The notes beneath the pieces were generated by a model. The model was not told the DNA's origin. It ran no database searches and was given only the letters and a program-made list of their open reading frames with translations. Both the position numbers and the translations under genes were made by a program. This document shows positions 33,861-41,172 of a DNA stretch of 64,000 bases, piece after piece (positions within the stretch are counted from its first letter, which is position 1; each line of letters opens with the position of its first letter). Source of the stretch: Streptomyces sp. NBC_01707 (GTDB taxonomy: Bacteria > Actinomycetota > Actinomycetes > Streptomycetales > Streptomycetaceae); contig NZ_CP109190.1 of NCBI RefSeq assembly GCF_041438805.1, forward strand, positions 9,362,001 to 9,426,000, in the 5' to 3' direction.

Positions 33861-35447
33861 GTGATCGTGGGCGCTGGTGATGACCTCGCCCGCATTGAGA
33901 TGATCACCATCATGACCACCCCGTTGCGCATGGACAGAATTCTCGGTGACCGTCCCTTCGCCGAGGTCGGTGATCCCGCTCTCGCCGTCGGTGACGAGGG
34001 TCGCCGCCTCCTGGCAGTGGCGGGCACGCACCTGACAGTGGGAGGCATACCCGGGTTCCGCCGTATAGCGCCGGTTGGTGTCTACAGCACGGACGACCTG
34101 GCCTGCCGCGCCCTTCTCCACGGGCGCTATCCCGTACACGCGATGGCCTTTCACCCCAGGCTTCCCCTCCTCGCTATCGGAACGGGTGGTTACGACGGTG
34201 GCTACTTCTTCGAAGGGGAACTGCTCCTGCTGGACCTGGAGACGGGTGCGGCCACGTCGCTCATCGAGCACGAGCTCGGCCGCCAGGTTTTGGGTCTGGA
34301 ATGGCTCGACGAACAGAAACTACGCGTGCTCATGGCACCGCCTGACGACTGGCAGGACAAAGACGCGTGGAGCGAGGGGCACATGGCGGTGGTACATCGG
34401 GCCGACTGGAGGGCCCTACCGCCCCAGTCGATCACCGGGCACGACCTTGCCGGACCACGGGTGGCGGCACCGCGGCCCGACGGCAGGGAGAGTGCCCGCC
34501 GAACGGTTTCCGGTCTGAGCACGGACTGGGATCCGCGGTGCAACGTTCGCGCGGTCGAGGAACTGTCCGACGGCAGGATCGTGGCGGCGCTCGACGGTGC
34601 CCGACTGGAGTCCTGGCTCCCCTCGGGACAGCGGCAGTGGGCTGTTCCGGACGACGACGGCGGTGGCCGTGACATCGTCATCGCTGCGGATGAGCGATCG
34701 GCCTGGGTCGGTTTGGCGCGTCCTGAGTGGGAGAAAGCTCGCCAGGCCGTGGTCCGGCTCTCACTCGAGGACGGGCGACAGCTCGACCGCCTCGCCTCCT
34801 CCGCCCCGATGTCTCTGGTGCGCTGCGCCGACGGTCTGCCGGCCCTCGGGCCCGCAGGATCCCTCGGTGGGCGCAGCAGGCTTCGTATCCGGCACGGCAG
34901 CCGGATCTACTTCCGGGAGACCGTACGCAAGGAGGGCAAGCGCATTCCTGGACGGGGGGAAACCTGGCTCGCCGCCGCCAGTCTGGAGGCGATTCCGGTT
35001 GCCGAGCAGCCGCGTGAGCCGGCGGAAGCGGAAGTTCGACGGCTGTTTCCGTACTCCTGGGCGGCAGGTGAGACGCACTTCGCGGGGCCTGGCGTGGAGA
35101 CTGCGGAGGGTGACCTGGTCCACGCCGGCACGGTTCACCACGGTCGCGGATTGCAGCCCGGTGGCTCGTTCGTCGTTCGGCGTAAAACAACGACAGGAGA
35201 GCCGACCTGGGTTTTTCGGACAGACCGGAGGGCCACCGGTCTCGACTCCGACACCGAGACCGTCTACGTCACCTACGACGATGGCGAGATCGTCGGGCTC
35301 GATCTCCGTGACGGCACCCTGCGCTGGCGTCGGCATCTCACTGTTGCGGCAGTGGCCGTCCTGCCAACCGCGCTGACCGTGGCCGGGCTCGGTCGGCCGC
35401 TCATCGGCACCAGTGACGGGCGACTGCTGGTCTGCTCGCTCGGCTAG
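33861..35447 (+). CDS. beta-propeller-like protein of unknown function, 528 aa
   Basis: Predicted cytosolic protein, with no signal peptide or membrane helix, built of repeated four-strand blades. Examples are AMAFHPRLPLLAIGTGGYDG with GELLLLDLETG, AVEELSDGRIVAALDGARLE, ERSAWVGLARPEWEKARQAV and DTETVYVTYDDGEIVGLDLR with DGTLRWRRHLT. Recurring L/V-D-L-x-T/D-G turns point to WD40- or PQQ-like blades. No enzyme motif is recognised, so a scaffold or binding role is likely. GTG 33861 has AGAGG six bases upstream; ATG codons at 33900, 33912 and 33930 are alternatives. It is monocistronic and ends at a shared hairpin. Confidence 0.65.
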   Translation: MIVGAGDDLARIEMITIMTTPLRMDRILGDRPFAEVGDPALAVGDEGRRLLAVAGTHLTVGGIPGFRRIAPVGVYSTDDLACRALLHGRYPVHAMAFHPRLPLLAIGTGGYDGGYFFEGELLLLDLETGAATSLIEHELGRQVLGLEWLDEQKLRVLMAPPDDWQDKDAWSEGHMAVVHRADWRALPPQSITGHDLAGPRVAAPRPDGRESARRTVSGLSTDWDPRCNVRAVEELSDGRIVAALDGARLESWLPSGQRQWAVPDDDGGGRDIVIAADERSAWVGLARPEWEKARQAVVRLSLEDGRQLDRLASSAPMSLVRCADGLPALGPAGSLGGRSRLRIRHGSRIYFRETVRKEGKRIPGRGETWLAAASLEAIPVAEQPREPAEAEVRRLFPYSWAAGETHFAGPGVETAEGDLVHAGTVHHGRGLQPGGSFVVRRKTTTGEPTWVFRTDRRATGLDSDTETVYVTYDDGEIVGLDLRDGTLRWRRHLTVAAVAVLPTALTVAGLGRPLIGTSDGRLLVCSLG

Positions 35448-35504
35448 GGCCTCTCGTCCGGATCATGCTGGGGTCGTGCGAGGCCTGATCCAAACGAAAG
35501 GCCC
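35447..35504. terminator. 19-bp imperfect inverted repeat, bidirectional terminator
   Basis: GGGCCTCTCGTCCGGATCA (35447-35465) is matched by TGATCCAAACGAAAGGCCC (35486-35504), with four mismatches. It sits between convergent genes and overlaps the last base of the beta-propeller stop. The sequence also resembles the ends of some Streptomyces insertion elements. Confidence 0.6.
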
Positions 35505-35524
35505 CGGCGGACGGGCGGGGCGGG

Positions 35525-35890
35525 TCAGTTGGCGGGCGTCTCGCCGTACGCGCCGAAGCCCGCCACCACCAGGCCGTCCCGGAAGGTCAGCACCTCGCTC
35601 ACCCTGCCGCCGATCTGGTTGAGGTAGTCGATGACGAGTGCGTCGACACTCGCCCGTACGTCCATCACCTCGAAGCTCAGATCGGGGATCCGCTGGAGCC
35701 CCGCCGCCCAGTACGCACGCAGGGCGGCTTTGCCGTGCACGGTGCCGGCCGGGTCGCCCGTCAGCCGGGCGATCATGGGCGAACTGAAGGTCACGTCGTC
35801 GTGGTAGTGCGCGAGAATGCGGTCCAGGTCGTGGGAGTTCCAGTCGTCCTGCCACTGAGCGGCGAAGCGACGGGCGAAGTCGAGATCCAT
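35525..35890 (-). CDS. SnoaL/NTF2-like protein
   Basis: Predicted 121-residue protein of the NTF2-like fold: FARRFAAQWQDDWNSHDLDR (long N-terminal helix), ILAHYHDDVTFSSPMIARL, GKAALRAYWAAGLQRIPDL, then strands FEVMDVRASVDALVIDYL and VSEVLTFRDGLVVAGFGAYG. The family includes polyketide cyclases, isomerases and binding proteins; catalytic residues vary, so function is open. The start at ATG 35890 (or 35899) fits the fold. The frame is open upstream to 36259, but that part lies antisense to a possible remnant and shows no NTF2-like sequence. Confidence 0.8.
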   Translation of the reverse strand: MDLDFARRFAAQWQDDWNSHDLDRILAHYHDDVTFSSPMIARLTGDPAGTVHGKAALRAYWAAGLQRIPDLSFEVMDVRASVDALVIDYLNQIGGRVSEVLTFRDGLVVAGFGAYGETPAN

Positions 35891-35904
35891 ACGGATCATG
35901 ATGC

Positions 35905-36090
35905 GGCAGAGCGATGGTGGACGCGTGCGCTTTGCACCTATACCTGGGAGTGGCCGGCCCACACCCTCGCCGCCCACGCCGACGTACTCGAGCCCGCCGA
36001 CGGCGGGTCCTGGCTGAGGATCGGCATCGACGGTGCCCCCGCCGCCTGCCCGGCGGAGCCCGCCGGACAGCTCGCCGAGGCAAGCGGGGT
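35905..36090 (+). pseudogene. possible uridine kinase N-terminal remnant
   Basis: The frame WEWPAHTLAAHADVLEPADG followed by GSWLRIGIDGAPAACPAEPA recalls the start of Streptomyces uridine-kinase-like proteins (RVGIDGAPAA). The following sequence does not continue the kinase. The opposite strand is also open here, so the call is weak. Confidence 0.35.
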
Positions 36091-36456
36091 CCTCTGGACC
36101 GGCCTCGATCGTGGTGTGTTCGCGCATGAGGGTGACCACCTTGCGGGCTGGCAGGGCGAACCCGTCCACGTCACGGAGGACCACCTGGTCTGTCGTGGCC
36201 GTCAGGCGTCCGGCCACGACTGCCTGGAACAGTCCCTGCATACGGTTGGTGCTGACCATCAGTCCGCTCGGACGGAAGTCATGCTGTCCTGGCCGGACTC
36301 ATTCCGAGATCGCGGAGAGGTCTCGGAGCGAGTCCGGCGCGGTGCTGGACCCGGACGGTGCTGGGGTCAACAGACCTCAGCCCGTGCTACAGCTGCTTCG
36401 CGGCAGCGAGCGCGCTGAAGGCCTTTGGTCGGCTCCGGACCAACGGAACGGCGCTC
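36091..36456. other. mosaic gap
   Basis: A minus-strand frame (36259 down to about 36090) reads naturally (MQGLFQAVVAGRLTATTDQV, LPARKVVTLMREHT) but runs in frame into the region upstream of the SnoaL gene. It may be the N-terminus of a lost gene. Nothing else was seen. Confidence 0.3.
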
Positions 36457-37122
36457 TTATGCTCGGCGTGGCGGTGCATCTCGCATTTCCGGGGCGGGTA
36501 CGGGGGCGCTGCGGTGAGGCGGATCGCTCGACCCGGTGTCCATGGACGTCGTGGGTGAGGTTGGACGGTCGCCTGAGTCGGCGGAAGTGAGCAGGTCGAG
36601 TCCTACTACGAGGGCGGCACGCCGTTTGTCCTCCACGCTGCCTTTGGCGTCTTCCAACGCTCTTGGGGCTGCGTGTACGGCTACCAGAGCGGTTACAGAA
36701 CGCAGTTGGCCGGCCAGGTCGGCTTCCGGGTCCCGGAAGAGAGCCAGGGCGCGCGTCCACAAATCGCGGTACGCGGCGCCGACCGCGAGGTCGCGCAGGA
36801 CACCGTGGTTCTCTTGGAGGATCGCGAGGAGCGGTGCTGCATGGGAGAGTGCGGCTTCGTACCGGCGGAGCGCCTCTTGCCGGGTGCTCAGACCGGGAAG
36901 TTGGCCTTCTGCCCATGCGATGACGTCTTGGACGGGCTCGAGGTGCTCGTCGAAGAGCTCGGCGAGGATGCCTTCCTTCGTCTTGAAGTGGTAGTACACC
37001 GCTGCCTTCGTGACGGCGAGGTGCTCGGCGATCTCACGCAGGGAGGTCTTGTCATAACCCTGGTCCCTAAAGAGCTTCAGTGCCGTCTGCTTGATGCGTC
37101 GGCGGGTGAAGCCCCTGGCCAT
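36457..37122 (-). CDS. TetR-family transcriptional regulator
   Basis: Predicted 221-residue regulator. The N-terminal HTH is canonical: RRRIKQTALKLFRDQGYDKT, SLREIAEHLAVTKAAVYYHF and KTKEGILAELFDE (residues 6-58). The C-terminal ligand-binding helices (LSTRQEALRRYEAALSHAAP, AYRDLWTRALALFRDPEADL) follow, with a Pro/Ser-rich tail. The start at 37122 is supported by the HTH position and a weak GGGA site; upstream in-frame codons are Pro/Arg-rich. No target gene is adjacent on the divergent side for over 600 bases, so it may act on itself or at a distance. Confidence 0.87.
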   Translation of the reverse strand: MARGFTRRRIKQTALKLFRDQGYDKTSLREIAEHLAVTKAAVYYHFKTKEGILAELFDEHLEPVQDVIAWAEGQLPGLSTRQEALRRYEAALSHAAPLLAILQENHGVLRDLAVGAAYRDLWTRALALFRDPEADLAGQLRSVTALVAVHAAPRALEDAKGSVEDKRRAALVVGLDLLTSADSGDRPTSPTTSMDTGSSDPPHRSAPVPAPEMRDAPPRRA

Positions 37123-37756
37123 GGCGTGAGGTCCCTGTCTGTGAGGCGTCTGGCCCTGACGGTCAAGGCGGGACGGCGTGCTGTGGTGCCCGGTTTCGCA
37201 TGTAACGGCAGGCCAGGGCCCCGTACGGGGGTGCGTACGGGGCCGAGGCGACGTTCGGGCGGTGCTAGCCGGTCGTCTTGGCGGTGGAGACAGCAGCGGC
37301 CGGAGTGTTGTCCGTGCTGGATCCGCTCGCGAAAGAAGCGGAAGCCCATGTTCTATGGCATCGGTCACAGCGGCCCGCCTGCCAACGGGTGCACTTAGTA
37401 GATACAGCACGGCGGATATCAGGGCTTATGTCCGTATTGCCCCTTATTTGGATCCTGTCGTGCGTCCGGGGATTCCGCCCGGCCGGCCCGCACGCCCGTT
37501 GTCCTGTGGTGTAACGCTTCTGACGCCGCGACAGCTTCCCGCTCCTGCCGCCATGTGTGGACCGAAGGCCCGCACACACCCCTGGAGAGGCCCCGGGACC
37601 TACGGGGCGACCTAGTGGAGGGACCCCTTGTGCTCCCTGTCGAGGCGTTCTAAGAATGGCGACCCACAGGACGTCGCCGCAGTTCGGAACCGGTGTTCAC
37701 GCAGTCGACCACGCACCGGGCGCTCGGCGTCACCGAGTGAGTAGGAGCCCCCCCGT
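37123..37756. other. gap holding divergent promoters
   Basis: About 630 bases between tetR (leftward) and snapalysin (rightward). It contains the hairpin at 37217-37244 and an AT-richer patch around 37395-37460, but no gene. Confidence 0.4.
37217..37244. terminator. 10-bp hairpin
   Basis: GGCCCCGTAC and its reverse complement with an eight-base G-rich loop, upstream of tetR. It may be a leftover terminator or a leader hairpin. Confidence 0.4.
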
Positions 37757-38440
37757 ATGAAGTCGTCTCGAACCTCCGCGAGGATTCTCGCCCTTGCTCT
37801 CGGCCTGGGTCTGGCCTCCAGTGCGCTGGGAGTGGCGGTGCCGGCGAGCGCCCTGACGGCCGCCACCCCACCCGCTGCCGCCGATACCTCCGTGGCGCGG
37901 TACGCCGGGTCGGTCCAGGAGGCTGCGAACAACAAGGCGTTCTTCGGCGCCGTGCTCCGGTCGGTCGCGGAGAAGCGCGCCGCCCAGCCGAACGCGCGGG
38001 CGGTGACCGTCTACTACGACGCCTCCCAGGCGCCGAGCTTCCGTTCGGAGATATCGAGCGCGGCCTCGATATGGAACAGCTCCGAGTCCAACGTCAAGCT
38101 CCAGGAGAGGTCGAGCGGTGCCGACTTCTCGTACCACGAGGGCAACGACTCACGCGGGTCCCACGCCGACAGCAACGGCCACGGCAGCGGCTACATCTTC
38201 CTCGACTACACCCAGAGCCGGCAGAACGACACGATCCGCGTCGTCACCCACGAGACCGGGCACGTGCTGGGCCTGCCGGACGACTACAGCGGGCCGTGCA
38301 GTGAGCTGATGTCGGGCGGCGGCCCCGGCCCGTCCTGCACCAACCGCTATCCGAACGCCACCGAGCGCGCGCGTGTCGACCAGCTGTGGGCCACCGGACT
38401 CGCGCAGGCCCGGCACTCGCACGGGCCCTGGGGGCGGTGA
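37757..38440 (+). CDS. snpA: snapalysin (M7 small neutral metalloprotease), secreted
   Basis: Predicted 227-residue pre-pro-protease. The signal peptide is [19 protein letters not shown] (cleavage about residue 32), followed by a propeptide of about 50 residues and the mature domain from about residue 82 ([20 protein letters not shown]). The zinc motif [12 protein letters not shown] at 165-176 gives the HExxHxxGxxD pattern of the M7 family, with a catalytic Glu and Asp as third ligand. [11 protein letters not shown] then provides the Met-turn region. Length is normal. In S. coelicolor and S. lividans snpA is divergent from the LysR gene snpR; that regulator is absent here. ATG 37757 has AGGAG about nine bases upstream. 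A strong hairpin follows. Confidence 0.92.
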   Translation: MKSSRTSARILALALGLGLASSALGVAVPASALTAATPPAAADTSVARYAGSVQEAANNKAFFGAVLRSVAEKRAAQPNARAVTVYYDASQAPSFRSEISSAASIWNSSESNVKLQERSSGADFSYHEGNDSRGSHADSNGHGSGYIFLDYTQSRQNDTIRVVTHETGHVLGLPDDYSGPCSELMSGGGPGPSCTNRYPNATERARVDQLWATGLAQARHSHGPWGR

Positions 38441-38478
38441 ACCAGGCCGGCTGACGACCTGAGCGCTGCACCCGCCGG

Positions 38479-38509
38479 TACGGACCGCGGCCCCGGGCCG
38501 CGGTCCGTA
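38479..38509 (+). terminator. 14-bp hairpin terminator of snpA
   Basis: TACGGACCGCGGCC, loop CCG, exact reverse complement, about 40 bases past the stop. Confidence 0.85.
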
Positions 38510-38579
38510 CGTGTGCTCGCCGAGCCGTTCGCTGCGCTCATCCGCACTGTCCGCGACCTGCTGCCCGACCCGGGCCCCT

Positions 38580-38676
38580 CCCGTCAACTCGATCGCCGAA
38601 CTGTTCGGCCTCTCCCCGGGCACCTTGTGCAACCACATCCCGGACCTGCGCGAGCTGCGCGCAGGTGCCGTGCTCC
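38580..38676 (+). pseudogene. resolvase/invertase C-terminal HTH remnant
   Basis: About 32 residues, VNSIAELFGLSPGTLCNHIP then DLRELRAGA, match the DNA-binding tail of serine recombinases of the Hin/Tn3-resolvase type (VxxIAxLLGVSxGTLYNHIPDLxELR). The catalytic domain is not found upstream. It marks a lost mobile element. Confidence 0.7.
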
Positions 38677-38990
38677 GTCAGCTCGAAGCGCCGACGCGGT
38701 GGACCCACTCCAGCAAGATCAATCTCAGCGGCATTTTCTCCACCCGGACTATTCACACCCGCCGCCGCACACCATCAAGGGGACGGCGGACACCTTCGAA
38801 GCCCGCCCATGACGTGCACGCCACGCGGTGGCCGGACGAGATCCGCAGTCCCGAGTCCCTCGGTCGGAAGCACGTCGACCTCGACCAGAGGGAGATCGAC
38901 CGGGCCGTCCGGCTCACCGAAGCGACGGCGGTCGATGCCGCCCTCGCTCGGGGGATCGTGCGCCATCAGTGCGGTGTCCGGCTCGCGGGC
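38677..38990. other. gap without recognisable gene
   Basis: A + strand stretch (HVDLDQREIDRAVRLTEATA, about 38870-38940) looks protein-like but has no start and matches nothing I know. The rest shows nothing. Confidence 0.35.
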
Positions 38991-39437
38991 TCAGGCGAGG
39001 GCGGTGGTCAGCAGGGTGAAGGCGGCGATGATGACGGCGACGCGGATGTAGTGGAAGCGGTCCCAGCGGTTCATCTGCTCCTTCCAGTCCTCAGGCCGGT
39101 TCTCGGGGGTCCAGGTCTTGCCCTGGTTGTTGATCGGGACGAGCAGCAGAAGCGACATGATCACGCTCAAGATCAGCAGCGCGCCGGCGATGACGACCAG
39201 GCCGGCACCGGGGTGATGCCATCCGGCGACGGCCCAGACCGCGCTCAGGACGAGGGAGCCGATGTACCAGAACGGCATCACGGCACCGAGCATCCGGCCC
39301 CCGTGAGCGCGGCCGAGTTGGCCGCTGTTTTCGGGGAGTGCGTTGAGGATCGGGTTGATGACGAAGGCGACGGAGAACTCCACCCCCACCATCAGGCCGA
39401 CGACCACGGTGGTGAAGACCTCGAGTGCGTTCAGCAT
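38991..39437 (-). CDS. DUF1772 membrane protein
   Basis: Predicted 148-residue membrane protein with four helices: ALEVFTTVVVGLMVGVEFSV, VMPFWYIGSLVLSAVWAVAG, GLVVIAGALLILSVIMSLLL and VAVIIAAFTLLTTALA. A polar loop before the last helix (INNQGKTWTPENRPEDWKEQ) carries the N-W-D-R pattern typical of DUF1772, a family that includes anthrone-oxygenase-like proteins. The ATG at 39437 follows AGGAGGGG. It is divergent from a TetR gene, and two palindromes in the space between are likely operators, so it is probably repressed by that TetR. Confidence 0.85.
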   Translation of the reverse strand: MLNALEVFTTVVVGLMVGVEFSVAFVINPILNALPENSGQLGRAHGGRMLGAVMPFWYIGSLVLSAVWAVAGWHHPGAGLVVIAGALLILSVIMSLLLLVPINNQGKTWTPENRPEDWKEQMNRWDRFHYIRVAVIIAAFTLLTTALA

Positions 39438-39455
39438 GATGACCCCTCCTGGGAT

Positions 39456-39519
39456 CTAGCATCGCTAGGTGATGAGGCAACGCTAGTACTGCTGCCGCTC
39501 GATTGTCTAGCGGTGCTAG
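39456..39519. promoter_or_regulatory. paired palindromic TetR operators
   Basis: Two copies of CTAGC-N3-GCTAG, at 39456-39468 and 39507-39519, lie in the 91-base space between the DUF1772 gene and the divergent tetR gene. A half site (CGCTAG) follows the first. The spacing of about five helical turns between centres suits co-operative repression of both promoters. Confidence 0.75.
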
Positions 39520-39528
39520 GATCGAATC

Positions 39529-40107
39529 ATGTCGGTACAAGAACGCAAGGAGCGCGAACGGGCGGGCCGTGAGCGCCTCATCGTGGCGACGGCCCGCGAA
39601 CTCGCCGAGCAGCAGGGCTGGGACGCGGTCACCACCCGCCGGCTTGCCGAGCGCATCGAATACAGCCAGCCCGTCCTGTACAGCCATTTCCGTGGCAAGC
39701 GCGAGATCATCGGCGCCGTCGCCCTCGAGGGTGCCACCGAGATGGCCGCGGCGCTGCGGGCCGCGACCTCCGCCGCGGAGGGCCCTGGCGCCCGGGTCAC
39801 CGCCCTCGCCCGCGCCTACCTCGACTTCGCCGAACGCAACCCGGCGGTCTATGACGCCATGTTCCAGCTCGACGGCGGCCTGGCGTTCGCACACGAAGAC
39901 ACCCCCGAGCCACTGAAGGACGCCTTCGCCGCACTGCTGGAGAACCTCGGCGAGGTCGCCGGGGACGGCGTCCACCCGGCACTGTTCACCGAGGCGTTCT
40001 GGGCGGCCCTGCATGGACTCGCCACCCTGACCCGGGCGGGACGGCTGCCGCCGGAGGACACCGAGCGGAGGGTGGAACTGCTGGTGGACCGGCTCGCCAT
40101 GGTCTGA
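39529..40107 (+). CDS. TetR-family transcriptional regulator
   Basis: Predicted 192-residue regulator. The HTH spans residues 14-60: RERLIVATARELAEQQGWDA, VTTRRLAERIEYSQPVLYSH and FRGKREIIGAVALEG. The C-terminal domain (LARAYLDFAERNPAVYDAMF to ALHGLATLTRAGRLP) is of the WHG/TetR_C_13 kind. AGGA lies seven bases before ATG 39529. It is divergent from the DUF1772 membrane protein; the pair of CTAGC-N3-GCTAG palindromes between them is its likely binding site. The ligand is unknown. Confidence 0.9.
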   Translation: MSVQERKERERAGRERLIVATARELAEQQGWDAVTTRRLAERIEYSQPVLYSHFRGKREIIGAVALEGATEMAAALRAATSAAEGPGARVTALARAYLDFAERNPAVYDAMFQLDGGLAFAHEDTPEPLKDAFAALLENLGEVAGDGVHPALFTEAFWAALHGLATLTRAGRLPPEDTERRVELLVDRLAMV

Positions 40108-40659
40108 CACGCCGTCCCGGAGGGCACGCAGCCGGGGTCCTGGGGCCCCGCTGCCTGCCGGCGGCACCGCTTCCCGTCACTCGCGCCCACACGGCGCAGC
40201 CGAAGATCGCGGGGCCCGTCCCCGAAGGAGCACCCGCCCCGGAAGCTGCGTTCATCGATCACGACCCGATACGCGCCCTGATCCGCACGGCGAGTGCCGG
40301 GGCGATCCGAGCCGACAGCTCATGCGACGCGGCCGTCCGTGCCTAGCTGGCCGCCGAGCGGACGAGTCGAAGCGTTCGCCGCCTTCAACGTCTTCTGCCA
40401 GGCCGGCATCCTGATCGGCCCGATCGCCGAAATGGCCCTGCTGGCCCGGGGTTTCAGCGTGGTGTGCACCGTCCCGGCATTCGTCTTCGGCGCCCTCGCC
40501 GTGCTCCAGGCTCGCGCGTCGCCTGCGCGCCCGTCGGCCGACCGGGGTGCCGAACCCGCCTGGCGGGCGGTCGCCGCCGGCCGGCGCCACAGGCGGTTCC
40601 GGTACCCGGATGACGCGCTGGGGTCGGGGTCCCGTGCGCGGTGGTCCGGCCCCGGTCGG
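40108..40659. other. gap containing an MFS remnant
   Basis: Apart from the remnant at 40363-40530, no gene or hairpin was seen in this 550-base stretch. Confidence 0.4.
40363..40530 (+). pseudogene. MFS transporter C-terminal remnant
   Basis: The frame EAFAAFNVFCQAGILIGPIA then LLARGFSVVCTVPAFVFGAL reads as the last two membrane helices of a major facilitator protein. No start, stop in a sensible place or other helices are present. The frame drifts into sequence antisense to the arsR gene. Confidence 0.6.
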
Positions 40660-41043
40660 TCAGCGGGCGGTAGGCGCCGTGGCGTCGGCGGGGGTGTCGC
40701 GGAGGCCCAGGCGCAGGTGCTCGACGTGGAAGAGGGCCTGCTCCAGGAGCTCCGCGACGTGGTTGTCGTACAGCGCGTAGATCACGGAGCGGCCTCGGCG
40801 TTCGCCGGTGACCAGGCCGAGGTTGCGCAGCAGGCGCAGCTGATGGGAGCAGGCCGACTGTTCCATGCCGACGGCGCCGGCGAGTTCGGTCGCCCCGCAC
40901 GGGCCCTCCTGGAGCCGGGTGAGGATGCGCAGCCGGGAAGGCGTGGCCAAGGCCTGGAGGGTGGCGGCCACATCGGTGGCACCCACAGCTTCGAGCCGCT
41001 CGCGTGCGGTGGCGGTGGTTTTGGCGTCAGCTCCGTGGCCCAT
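40660..41043 (-). CDS. ArsR/SmtB metal-sensing repressor (CzrA/NmtR type)
   Basis: Predicted 127-residue winged-helix repressor. DNA-binding part: LATPSRLRILTRLQEGPCGA, VGMEQSACSHQLRLLRNLGL, VTGERRGRSVIYALYD. The alpha-5 metal site is exact: in DNHVAELLEQALFHVEHL the residues D, H(+2), H(+13), H(+16) have the D84/H86/H97/H100 spacing of CzrA, which senses Zn or Co. ATG 41043 is chosen over 41052 because AGGA precedes it at the right distance. It faces the P1B-4 ATPase gene, and ATGAA-N6-TTCAT in between is the expected operator. Metal binding should relieve repression of the exporter. Confidence 0.9.
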   Translation of the reverse strand: MGHGADAKTTATARERLEAVGATDVAATLQALATPSRLRILTRLQEGPCGATELAGAVGMEQSACSHQLRLLRNLGLVTGERRGRSVIYALYDNHVAELLEQALFHVEHLRLGLRDTPADATAPTAR

Positions 41044-41069
41044 GGCGTTCATCCTACGGAGACTCTGAA

Positions 41070-41085
41070 ATGAATAAGTCTTCAT
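41070..41085. promoter_or_regulatory. ArsR/CzrA-type operator
   Basis: ATGAATAAGTCTTCAT, a palindrome with TGAA-N6-TTCA core, the classic CzrA/NmtR operator form. It lies between the divergent arsR and P1B-ATPase genes. Confidence 0.78.
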
Positions 41086-41172
41086 GTGTTCCTGTATCGT
41101 GGGGCGCGACTCCGGGCACTCCCGTGTGCCCGTACGGCCTCATGCGTCCCCCCGTGAAGGACCACCCCTCTG

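Noticed and set aside
35447..35504. Ends of a complete small insertion element
   Set aside because: The arms enclose only 20 bases and sit between convergent genes, so a terminator is simpler.
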